20,059 bases of DNA from Basidiobolus heterosporus B8920 (taxonomy: Eukaryota; Basidiobolomycota; Basidiobolomycetes; Basidiobolales; Basidiobolaceae). This document shows, piece after piece, positions 1-7,944 of this stretch. Numbering within the stretch: the stretch's first letter is position 1; each line of letters starts with the position of its first letter. The notes beneath the pieces were generated by a model that did not search any database, was not told where the DNA came from, and saw only the letters and a list, made by a program, of their open reading frames with translations. The position numbers and the translations under genes were made by a program. Where the stretch lies: positions 1 through 20,059 of the forward strand of contig JNET01030369.1 of assembly GCA_000697455.1 (NCBI GenBank), in the 5' to 3' direction.

Positions 1-45
1 AAAGTGTCAATTAACTTCTTAATTCTTGGACTGCGCACACACATA

Positions 46-79
<34 letters not shown>

Positions 80-893
80 GCATGCATATATTTTGCCTAC
101 GCTACATTTAGCTAGCACTACCTCATTACAACATCACATATCCTACGCGCTATCTTCTTCAGTTCTTTCTTACCTGTGAATGATCGACTGTTTGTGCAGG
201 TAGCGTAGACTGCACGCCAGCTCAGCAATCCAAAATCTAACAGCTCCTTCAGAGAATCTTCGTCGGTTTAGATGGAATCTCAGATCACCACCCAACATCA
301 AGTCCAGCGCCATAAACATGTTGTAATCATCCTGAAAGGCGAAACGCATATTACATATGAAGGGATGATCCAATTTTTCCAGTATATTTCGCTCTCGTAG
401 AACATTTTTTAACGCGTTCATCTTGATACATTCCACTTTGTTGATATATTTGAGTGCGTATTGTTTCTTTGTCTCCTTGTGTTCTACTATGCGAACCTTA
501 AGATATTATCATTAAGTTAGTGAAGCAAAGGTAGGAGTAAAGTAAGTGGGATTAATTATTGGTGAACAAATAAATTATGAGAGACAGGGATAGGTTGAGT
601 TGAAGCTCACGTCAGGCCTATGTCTTGATAGTAAATTCTTTAAATAAGGTTACTCGCGCAAGAACACCCAGCTAAGAGTAGAAGCTGGCCCACGGTTGGA
701 GGATAAAAGTTGAGGGGGGATTAAAAGAAACTCAAGACTACCTTTCCAAAACTCCCTCTACCAACGCTGTTTTGCAAGTTGAATTGGCTCAGGTGTACTA
801 AGTATACCATAAATATCTTGGGCATATCAACGAAATACGAATTAAGGTACCTTCTTCCACTGAGTTTATTACACGAGAATTCCGATTCCCCAT
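1..893 (-). CDS. STK32/YANK-type AGC serine/threonine kinase, 5' part (runs off left edge)
   Basis: Seen: three exons join in frame, 893-851, 797-742 and 496-174 (introns of 53 and 245 bp, GT-AG), giving about 140 residues. The last donor (AG|GTAAGA at 173) opens an intron that leaves the window. The start is chosen because the product begins MGNRNS, a classic N-myristoylation context shared with animal STK32 proteins. The glycine loop GRGSFGK ends at residue 33, the ATP lysine is K49 in YALKYINK, the helix-C glutamate is about E68, and HPFICNMRFAFQDD and LMLGGDLRFHL follow. The frame breaks at IIHR, just before the catalytic HRD aspartate. Known: YANK kinases carry this set of motifs, including the unusual GGDLR segment. 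Inference: a membrane-attached cytosolic kinase with unknown substrates. The activation loop and C-terminal lobe lie outside the window. Family assignment is firm; the first intron boundary is the least certain point. Confidence 0.88.
46..79. repeat. (CT)12 microsatellite followed by TCTA repeats
   Basis: An uninterrupted CT run spans 46-69 and passes into TCTA units to about 79. It lies inside the third intron of the STK32-type gene, where on the transcribed strand it is a purine (GA) tract. It looks like an ordinary simple repeat. Confidence 0.95.
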
Positions 894-1170
894 TTGTGAG
901 AGTCACCACACACAATAGATGTTAAGGTAATGAGAAGATTATTGAGAAGAATGGAGATTGGACAGTCACTAGAAAGGAAATCCTAGGATTGTGATCGGGA
1001 ATGTGACTGGTAAGAAGTTGTGAAAGGAAGAGGGAATGCACTGCGGAATCCGAATGATGGTGATAGCTGACTTCAGAGTTCACCTGAGATTGTGACAATT
1101 CTTATGGGAGAGAGGCGATCCACAGATTTTCTCAGAATTTATACTCATTTCATGGTTAATTCAAAATCGA

Positions 1171-1197
1171 ATGAATGCGAATGAATGCAAATGAATG
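1171..1197. repeat. Tandem 10-bp repeat (ATGAATGCGA-like, about 2.7 copies)
   Basis: Units start at 1171, 1181 and 1191 and differ by single bases. The block decays rightwards into GAATAGGCGG/GATGAGTGG-like sequence with a loose GAATG/GAGTG rhythm. It is noncoding and sits upstream of the STK32-type kinase. Confidence 0.85.
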
Positions 1198-1593
1198 GAC
1201 GAATAGGCGGATGAGTGGATAAGTGAATGGGTACCTGCTCTGCATCTTCATTGAATTTCCGTTGCGTAGTGATCGCTAAATGAAAATGAGTTCAATTCAC
1301 AGATTTGGTTCTTCACCCCTAAGTTGCGTGTGGTCATGGACTATTATAGACATAACACAGTGTATTTCCATTGCAGTATATTCCCATTTCTGCATTTATC
1401 TTTGCCCACTTGTTATGGTAGCTCATCTATACACCCATTTCACCCATACCCGCACCCGCACCCAACTGGTATTATTCCTGTTTATGTATAATGAGCTTGG
1501 GCGACCGTGATGGATCCCATTCTACTAGCTGTTTCACTGGAGGTGTGGAGGTTTAACTAAATTGAACAAAAACCATTGCAAAGTTTCAGAGAA

Positions 1594-1629
1594 GTAAATT
1601 CAATGGTAAATTCAATGGTAAATTCGATG
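1594..1629. repeat. Tandem 12-bp repeat, three copies (GTAAATTCAATG)
   Basis: Copies at 1594-1605 and 1606-1617 are identical; 1618-1629 has one change (A to G). It is noncoding, downstream of the guanine deaminase gene. Confidence 0.9.
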
Positions 1630-1735
1630 GCAAGTTAAACGATTAGTTCAATTGCCATTGTCCGTTTGAGGAGCCATGACACAAATCCAGGATAAACCGC
1701 ATCGCTTTATTTGATTCATGCATGCTTCACTAAGG

Positions 1736-1741
1736 TTTATT
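1736..1741 (-). terminator. Candidate poly(A) signal of guanine deaminase
   Basis: AATAAA on the minus strand, about 50 bases past the stop codon at 1789. A second copy follows at 1711-1706. Position fits a cleavage/polyadenylation signal; it is not proven by sequence alone. Confidence 0.5.
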
Positions 1742-1788
1742 TAAGAGATCGGTGGTAAAATACAAGGCAAAGTGAGATGGTGATTGGA

Positions 1789-3147
1789 TCAGTCTCTGTT
1801 ATTGACTAGGCGGCCATCAATGTATACTTGGCGGATATTACGGTCATCCCCAATGTGGATGAATTTCTCAAAGGTAGTGTAGATGTTGTCGTGATCGTAG
1901 AGACGGAAGTTGGATTCAGGCGTGCTGGGATCAATGAGTAACGCATCGAACTGTTTACCTACCACGAAGTTACCAATCCGTTCCTCTAGTCCCATCACGC
2001 GAGCACCACCCATGGTGGCAAGATAAATTAATTCTGCGAGTTTGAGCTGTTCATAGGTCTTTCCATTCGAGTCTCGCTCGGTAAAGCTGATGACTTGTGA
2101 AGCAATGGCCGATGAACGAATTGCATCGAACATGGATGTAGTATATCCACCTGCAACATCAGTCCCCATGCCGACCTTCTGCTGATCCTCAAGAAGCCTA
2201 CGAACATTACAGACCCCGCTTCTAAGGGCGAAGTTCGAGTTTGCACAATGAGCAATACCAGCCTCACGCTTTTTGATCAATGCGCATTCCTCTTCAGTGA
2301 GATGCACGCAATGCGCCATTATAGTCCTGTTAGTAAGGAGCCCATAATGATCATAGACAGCAGTATAGTTAGGAAGCTCTGGGTGAAGCTGCTTAACCCA
2401 TTCAATTTCTCCTTTGTTTTCGCAGAGGTGGGACTGAATTGGGATATCGTATTTACGGGCGAGGTCTCCAAGTTGCCTCATCAACTCACCAGAACAAGAG
2501 GGAACAAATCTAGGAGTCAAAACGGGGTAGATTCGGGGATTCTTTTTGTTTTTCTCCAGCATAAATTGAATAAACTCTTCAGTCTTCTCGACGCTATCCT
2601 CAGTGGTTTCGATATAGTAATCAGGAGAGTTTCTGTCCATGTTCACCTTCCCAATGTAAGCACGTTGTCCTAACTGATCTACAGTTTCAGCAAGAATCTT
2701 GCAAGCCTCTACATGGATTGTCCCATAATAGCAAGCAGTTGTGGTACCATTACGTATTAACTGAGAGACAACATCAGCGTATGCTTTCTTTGCGTAGTCG
2801 GTAGATTTGAAAAAGGCTTCTCTTGGGAAAGTATACGTCTCCAGCCATTCCAGAAGTTGCAAATTCATACCGGAGCCCGCAAAAACGTACTGGGGTGCAT
2901 GGATGTGAGTGTCAATGAGACCAGGCATAAAGAACTGGTACTCGCCCAGCCTGGTTACCTGTTCTTCAGTAAGATTGTATTTGCTAATGAGCTGCGTAAG
3001 CTGCGCCGGCGAGACACTTTTTCGAACCTCTAGGATTTTCCCGGTTTCATCGACTACAATTACACCATCATGGATGTATTCCAGGTTTTCGAGATCGACA
3101 CTATGGACAAATTTACCATGAAAAAGTTGGGTGGCAGCGTAAGTCAT
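1789..3147 (-). CDS. Guanine deaminase (amidohydrolase superfamily)
   Basis: Converts guanine to xanthine and ammonia, the entry step of guanine catabolism, in the cytosol. Seen: one uninterrupted frame of 452 residues, the usual length for the family. The zinc-site motifs are all present: PGLIDTHIHAPQY (H81, H83), TPRF (R213), the zinc histidine H240 in QSHLCEN, H279 in MAHCVHL, and D330 in GTDVAGG. WLETYTFPRE is typical of guanine deaminases rather than of chlorohydrolases or cytosine deaminases. The start ATG is the first in frame. The gene has no intron, although most neighbours have several. It lies head to head with the isochorismatase-family gene, 465 bp apart. I see no missing key residue. 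Equivalent to yeast GUD1 or animal GDA by family; the symbol is left blank because orthology was not tested. Confidence 0.95.
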   Translation of the reverse strand: MTYAATQLFHGKFVHSVDLENLEYIHDGVIVVDETGKILEVRKSVSPAQLTQLISKYNLTEEQVTRLGEYQFFMPGLIDTHIHAPQYVFAGSGMNLQLLEWLETYTFPREAFFKSTDYAKKAYADVVSQLIRNGTTTACYYGTIHVEACKILAETVDQLGQRAYIGKVNMDRNSPDYYIETTEDSVEKTEEFIQFMLEKNKKNPRIYPVLTPRFVPSCSGELMRQLGDLARKYDIPIQSHLCENKGEIEWVKQLHPELPNYTAVYDHYGLLTNRTIMAHCVHLTEEECALIKKREAGIAHCANSNFALRSGVCNVRRLLEDQQKVGMGTDVAGGYTTSMFDAIRSSAIASQVISFTERDSNGKTYEQLKLAELIYLATMGGARVMGLEERIGNFVVGKQFDALLIDPSTPESNFRLYDHDNIYTTFEKFIHIGDDRNIRQVYIDGRLVNNRD

Positions 3148-3612
3148 TGATGTCTGTGCTTTGGTAGTTAAGACTTAGTTGATGGGTACACACCAGGTAT
3201 ATGGGTACTTATACAACTCTCGGTATGCTCGGCCTTCCAATCACATGTACGAAGAATACTTCGATACTATGAAATGCTATGAACCAATAGCTATACCAGT
3301 AAGTCAATGCTGCCATATTAAGCCAGCCAATTGACAATGGTTACAGACATCTGGCAATTTGGTAGATTTAGGAATCGTCGTTGACAGTTACATTGAGCAC
3401 ACATAAGGTAGCTGAATCACTAATTGATCGAACATTCTTCGATTGATTGATGTAGTAATTAACCTCGATCATCGATGAAGATCCTAACAGGCAATCTCCT
3501 CAACACAACATCAACTTTAATATCCCAGAAGTCGCACAGACTCTGATGAATTATTAATCTTGAACCACCACGAGCGGATATAAGCAATGGTTAACCAAAA
3601 ATAAAGCAGAAA
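3148..3612. promoter_or_regulatory. Divergent promoter region, guanine deaminase / isochorismatase-family hydrolase
   Basis: 465 bp between two divergently read start codons, with no open frame of interest. It must carry the upstream control elements of both genes. The stretch around 3420-3490 is rich in overlapping GATCGA/TCGATCATCGATGA and GATTGATTGATG words, giving small palindromes. I could not assign a known factor site, and no clear TATA box stands at the expected distance for either gene. Confidence 0.6.
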
Positions 3613-4250
3613 ATGCTGTATATTCCTCAGAATGCTGCACTGGTTATCATAGACGTTCAAGAAGGTATTGCGCAGTTTTTGACATTTGGCTCAAGTGCCA
3701 ACTCTTCCTGATTAACCTTTATATAGCTTTCAACGATGTTGAGCATTGGGGCGGTCACAGGAATAATCCTGATTGTGAAATTAACATTGCCAAGCTATTG
3801 AAAGCTTGGAGAGAGACGTCACGTCAGGTATATCATGTTCAGCATTGCTCCACAGAGATCGATTCCCCTTTGAGACAAGACCAACCAGGTAACGCATTTA
3901 AGCCTGAAGTAACTCCCCTTATCGGGGAGCCGATCTTCAAGAAATCTGTCAACTCAGCCTTTATTGGGACCTCGTTAGAGAGAGAATTGCGCAAGGGTGG
4001 CTGTGAATCGGTATTCATTGTAGGACTGACCACCAACCACTGCGTAGAAACATCAACTAGAATGAGTGGCAATTTAGGGTTTAACACATTTTTGGTAGAT
4101 GATGCATGCGCTACTTTTGATAGAGTTGGACCAAATGGTAAGAAACATCGAGCTGCTGACATTCATGAGATGACAATGTCCAACTTGAATGGGGAATTTT
4201 GTACTGTGGTTCAAACTGAGATGATTCTAAGTGCCGTGAACAAGCACTGA
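3613..4250 (+). CDS. Isochorismatase-family cysteine hydrolase
   Basis: Seen: exon 1 (3613-3664) joins exon 2 (3727-4250) over a 62-bp intron (GTATTG...ATATAG), giving 191 residues. The start encodes MLYIPQNAALVIIDVQ. The later in-frame ATG at 3798 would cut away the catalytic aspartate, so it is rejected. The triad of the family is visible: D14 (VIIDVQ), K90 (FKKSVNSAF) and C123 in GLTTNHCVETS. The residue before the cysteine is H rather than the commoner V or hydrophobic residue. FNDVEHWGGHRNNPD matches small fungal and bacterial members. Known: the family includes nicotinamidases, ureidoacrylate amidohydrolases and carbamoyl hydrolases; the substrate cannot be read from the sequence. Inference: the shared promoter with guanine deaminase hints at nitrogen-heterocycle breakdown. 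AATAAA signals lie at 4325-4330 and 4361-4366. Confidence 0.9.
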
Positions 4251-4583
4251 GCAAGTCACACAATGAAAGACCTGATGTTTCTACCAATATTCTTATAGTA
4301 GACTATCAAGCTTAAAACTTACTTAATAAATGTAAGCTGGTTTGATTTGGTAAAACTCTCAATAAAGAGATGTTTCGACTTGTTACAAAGGAGCATTTAC
4401 AAATCAAAATAAATGCCCGAATCTACCGGGTTTCATGGTCCATACGGGGATAGTTTAAAAGAAACGAAGCCCGTAGTGTTCATGCTCAAGAAAGTCTCAC
4501 CATTTTATGACCTACTAGTGTTTAACTATTCCGCTTAAAATATCCTTGAAGCCCACTTTATTTCACCAAAGTATTTATTGAGG
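4251..4583. other. Spacer: hydrolase 3' flank and secreted-kinase 5' flank
   Basis: 333 bp. Two AATAAA hexamers at 4325-4330 and 4361-4366 probably serve the hydrolase transcript. Nothing else is recognised, and no TATA box is evident before the kinase start at 4584. Confidence 0.6.
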
Positions 4584-6225
4584 ATGTTGTGGATAGGTTG
4601 GGTATATTCGGGGTTCTTTGGAGTGGCTGTATTAGCGAATCCGTTTATAGAGGGTGATATTTTCGATAAGTTATTAACTGAACTAGAGCTTTGGAATGAA
4701 TGGAGTGAACTTAACATTCAGAGTTGGCAAGGCACTAACTATCGCCTAGCTCCTTCCCTGGAGCTGGCTCCTGCTTATGAAGCCATGGAGAACCTGACGG
4801 AGTCCGAGGATATTTGGAATAAAGCTATTGAGGATATTTTACGAGATGATTTCTCTCCTGAACCTGAGCAGGACACACTACTGGAGGAGGGCGTGAAGGA
4901 CCCAGTACAGGAAGCGAACGACCATTCCAACAATAGCTTCCATGATTTTGATGTTAAAGCCACTATGGACCAAATTGATCAGGTATTTTCAAGATCACTG
5001 CACTTTCTGCTTTCTAGGTTTGACCATTGCTTTGTTGAATGTTTATTATCAGACTCTTGGAAAGTTCTTACCACACTGCCAACCAGACGATTTCGTATCA
5101 TTGAGCTCGAATATCTGTCTTCAGGATTATTGTAGACGGCCCATTGCAGTGTTGCAAAACCAGATAAACGGGTTGGGGTTCGTGAAGAAGCGATTTAATA
5201 TCACCCAAAGGGATGAAATTCATTCTTATGAGATGGAATTAGAGGCCATGCATTCGATGGAAATAAGTCCACTGAACTCGCCCTACTTAACAAAGATCGC
5301 ATGCCACGGACAAGATCAAGATAGTGTTCCGTACGTATTGTATGAGTACCTTTCAGGTGACGATCTAAGCTGGGAGAACCAGTTCAAAGGGATGTCTTCT
5401 GGAGGACTCAAGAAGATATTTGCTCAGTTTATTTTGGGTTTGCATCATTTTCACCTGATCACTGGTACGATCCATGGCGATGTCAAACCCAATAACATAA
5501 TGTTTACCTCTTACAAAGACAATGATTATGTCAAGCTGATAGATTATGGAGGGATGCTACCCATACAAGGAAAGTTGTGGTCGGAGGTAATGATGTTTAA
5601 TGATATGACCACTGCCCCTGAGGTGTATCAAGACAGCCATACTCAAGATCGGTCAGTATCCGACTGGTTTAGTATGGCTGCCACTTTGTACTGGCTCAGT
5701 GTTGAGCATCACATAGCCAACAGCCCAGAGGGTGAACTTTCCACTTACCTGGACGCTTTCGTACCCATCAAAATCTCTCAAGACGACAACAACCCCACTT
5801 TTACTATACCGGATAGATATCCACCTTACTTCGAACCAGATTTGGTGGATCTTCTTAAGCGTATTCTTGTTACTAATCCATATGCAAGGTTGAATATCAC
5901 CTCTATCCAGCAGCATTCTTTCTTTAAAGGCTTAGAGTGGAAAGAGTTGGCGATATCTCCTTATCCTGAGACTGAGAATCCAAGACTTCCTTCTTGTTAT
6001 CCTTGGGAAGAAAGGCTAGAGACTCCCACCACTGCACATCAATGTCTGAATATGTATGATATCCCTGAAGTAGAATTGAAGGAACTGCTAGGGAAAAAGC
6101 GGGAGAAATCAGCTCAAGAAAACGCTACAGACGTACAGAACGTAGAACAATCACATATCACAGAAGCTCAGACTATGCCCTCATTGTTAACAATAGAAAA
6201 GACTGAGAACGGAGAGAAAGACTGA
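4584..6225 (+). CDS. Predicted secretory-pathway protein kinase
   Basis: Seen: exon 1 (4584-4982) joins exon 2 (5053-6225) over a 70-bp intron, giving 523 residues. The start at 4584 gives an N-terminal hydrophobic segment, MLWIGWVYSGFFGVAVLA|NP, a typical signal peptide with no later membrane span. An acidic stretch (residues 20-130) precedes a kinase fold at about 145-430: likely ATP lysine K179 (FVKKRF), helix-C glutamate near E195-E197, HGDVKPNN (D276, N281), DYG in place of DFG (D297), APE at 321-323, and R412 near the end. All catalytic residues remain, but the glycine loop is unrecognisable and HRD reads HGD. Five N-glycosylation sequons (N70, N116, N182, N414, N490) and six cysteines in the mature part fit a lumenal or secreted protein. 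No KDEL-like ending. Function and substrate unknown. The intron splice is inferred from frame; a longer intron ending at the CAG at 5122-5124 is also in phase. Confidence 0.8.
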
Positions 6226-6238
6226 TAACCTGTGCTTT

Positions 6239-6244
6239 AATAAA
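6239..6244 (+). terminator. Candidate poly(A) signal of secreted kinase gene
   Basis: AATAAA 14 bases after the kinase stop codon; position and sequence fit a polyadenylation signal. Confidence 0.5.
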
Positions 6245-6320
6245 CTGATATCATATTTGGCTAGTCTTTAAATCGAGGCATAGTTTTGAACTAAACATTG
6301 GTAGATACATCCCAATCAAT

Positions 6321-6346
6321 TTGCGTGAACATATTGCGTGAACATA
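6321..6346. repeat. Exact 13-bp tandem duplication (TTGCGTGAACATA)
   Basis: Two identical copies, 6321-6333 and 6334-6346, in the spacer upstream of the ATP6AP2-like gene. Both copies are perfect, which suggests recent duplication. Confidence 0.92.
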
Positions 6347-6525
6347 TGCACGCTAAAGCGGCTTTAACACATGATGGTAAGACATCCTCATACCCCAAAC
6401 ATTATCAATACCCTGATCCTAGTCTCAAGCTTTCCCATAAAAGAAACCCTTACGAATATCGAAAGATTACTTTCATTAGGTTTCAACTTCAATCCACAAC
6501 TACCCAAGTATCATTTACTCAGGGC

Positions 6526-7777
6526 ATGAGAATCTCATGGCTATGCTCATCGATCTTCGTGATGATGGCCGAATATCTTGCTGGTACAGTAAGCGTGCAT
6601 CAGTATTAAGGTTAAAGAATCCAGACGGTTAAATAAACTTCTACTTTCTAGTCAACGCTACCGGTGGATATGTGTATGTCATACCTTTAAACTCTGCATA
6701 TGGTGAGCATCCGATGCCTACTTCTGTAGCATCAATCACACTTCAAGGAAGCAGAGTCCTATTTTCCCATATGCTCCGGACTTTCAAATTCCTTTCCCAC
6801 GATGTTGGGGCTCATTTCGGGAAGCACCCAGTATGGCTGCATCCATCAATCCGTGGTTGTGTCAGAGAAAACGTGGGAGTAAATCTACTGATGACAATTC
6901 AAGGCGTTGATACTCCTACAGGTACGAACCAACACATCCAAACACATTAAACTGACTAATCGGAATATTTATGGTTTAGACATCCTACCCTATTATACCC
7001 CAGCCTTCCACCTTGAAGAGCATGTATCAATATGGAAATGGAAGAACTTCACTGACCGGCTAGTGCAGGACGTGTGGGATAGGTACGGGGGCTCCTGGAA
7101 AGTTAATTACGACAACAGTCACGGTGGATCGATGGATAGCGTAGTGGAATACAGCGTAATGCTATGATGTCTGCTTCAACTACTCACCCAAACTAAGTTT
7201 TTTATGAATATTAGGCCACGAACCAGCATTTGCCGTACCCATCCCCAATTTCCAGAGCCATCAGGATCTTCAATAGAGTCTACGCCGATCTAAACTCCAC
7301 CTTGTTTAATCCAAAAAACAAAGCAGATGGAATCTTCATAGAAGAGGTGGAATACGTTGCCAGAACAATCAATGCATATTCATGGAGCGTTTATAATCTA
7401 CGTAGATATGGCCCAGATTTCCTGAACTTCAATGTAGTAGGACTTGAGGTAAGTCGAGCAGATCCGGACGAGTTATGTGTGTATCCTAATCCTACCCTTC
7501 TCTGCGTTCTGTAGTTAATTCGCGAACAATACGGTAATGACTCGGGGCTATATATGGCAGCCAAGAGCATTCTAAACAGATTGCTTGATCAGGTATTTCT
7601 AGTGGCTTCCTTCTAGTGGCTTCCTAATGACTTGTACAACAATTGCTAACCTAGTTACTACAGACTGTCATCCCGTATGTTCAGGCGACTTACTCCTACC
7701 GAAACACTGTAGCATTTGTATTGAACTCCCCCCAGACTCAAATTGAGAATGATCTCTTTGTGCAGCAACTAAAATAA
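6526..7777 (+). CDS. ATP6AP2 (renin receptor)-like ectodomain protein, no membrane anchor found
   Basis: Seen: six exons, 6526-6583, 6652-6921, 6980-7155, 7215-7448, 7515-7592 and 7664-7777, join in frame to 309 residues. Introns are 68, 58, 59, 66 and 71 bp. The N-terminus (MRISWLCSSIFVMMAEYLA) is a signal peptide. Residues about 201-254 align without gaps to the human ATP6AP2 ectodomain as I recall it: ADGIF/E, GPDF, VVGLELI and QYGNDSG fall at matching spacing, roughly a quarter identical. Known: ATP6AP2 is an accessory factor of the V-ATPase with a lumenal ectodomain, one transmembrane helix and a short tail. Odd: this product ends at QQLK just where the ectodomain should lead into the helix. 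The following 165 bases contain no DPGYDS-like tail. Donor GTACAG of exon 1 is inferred from reading phase. Family call is moderately sure; exon ends may shift by a few codons. Confidence 0.62.
7597..7624. repeat. Exact 14-bp tandem duplication inside an intron (TTCTAGTGGCTTCC)
   Basis: Copies at 7597-7610 and 7611-7624 are identical and lie in the last intron (7593-7663) of the ATP6AP2-like gene. The duplicated unit includes CTAG, an extra possible splice acceptor that the gene model does not use. Confidence 0.92.
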
Positions 7778-7877
7778 ATATCCACCGCTTTACTCTCACA
7801 AGCTAGTTCTGAATTGTTGCTTGGATATATACGTCCTACTACGATGTGAACAGTATTCAAACAAGGGGCTACGGATG

Positions 7878-7883
7878 TTTATT
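7878..7883 (-). terminator. Candidate poly(A) signal of eIF2B alpha
   Basis: AATAAA on the minus strand about 62 bases after the stop codon of eIF2B alpha, in the 167-bp convergent gap with the ATP6AP2-like gene. Confidence 0.45.
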
Positions 7884-7944
7884 CTTAGTTTTTCTTGTAC
7901 TTTCACGTAATCAATAATCCGTGTTATTTGGGAGAGGCTCAAGT

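Larger units (their letters stand above)
894..1788. other. Spacer between STK32-type kinase promoter and guanine deaminase 3' end
   Basis: No convincing gene on either strand. The right end holds the 3' flank of guanine deaminase, with AATAAA-type signals on the minus strand (TTTATT on plus at 1706-1711 and 1736-1741). The left end is the 5' flank of the kinase. Two small tandem-repeat blocks lie inside and are listed separately. An open frame at 1280-1510 (plus) is low in complexity and has no recognisable motif. Confidence 0.7.

Noticed and set aside
1-173. A further STK32 kinase exon at the left edge after the acceptor-like CAG at about 30
   Set aside because: On the minus strand the sequence after it runs into a stop in the needed phase and lacks the expected DxKPxN motif, so the next exon must lie outside the window.
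2248-2673. Plus-strand 141-codon frame inside guanine deaminase
   Set aside because: Antisense to a fully supported enzyme gene and without motifs of its own.
3798-3800. Start of the isochorismatase-family protein at this ATG
   Set aside because: It would remove the catalytic aspartate in VIIDVQ. An upstream exon at 3613-3664 supplies it with proper splice sites.
4942-5052. Start of the kinase at the ATG at 4942 in one long frame
   Set aside because: That frame reads through the intron at 4983-5052. The spliced model in the other frame adds a signal peptide and a conserved-looking acidic region and joins the kinase domain in phase.
6298-6609. Plus-strand frame of about 100 codons
   Set aside because: It mixes 5' flank and intron sequence; only 6526-6583 is kept as the first exon of the ATP6AP2-like gene. 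Another frame here (HENLMAMLIDLRDDGRIS) looked protein-like but has no signal peptide and no matching start.
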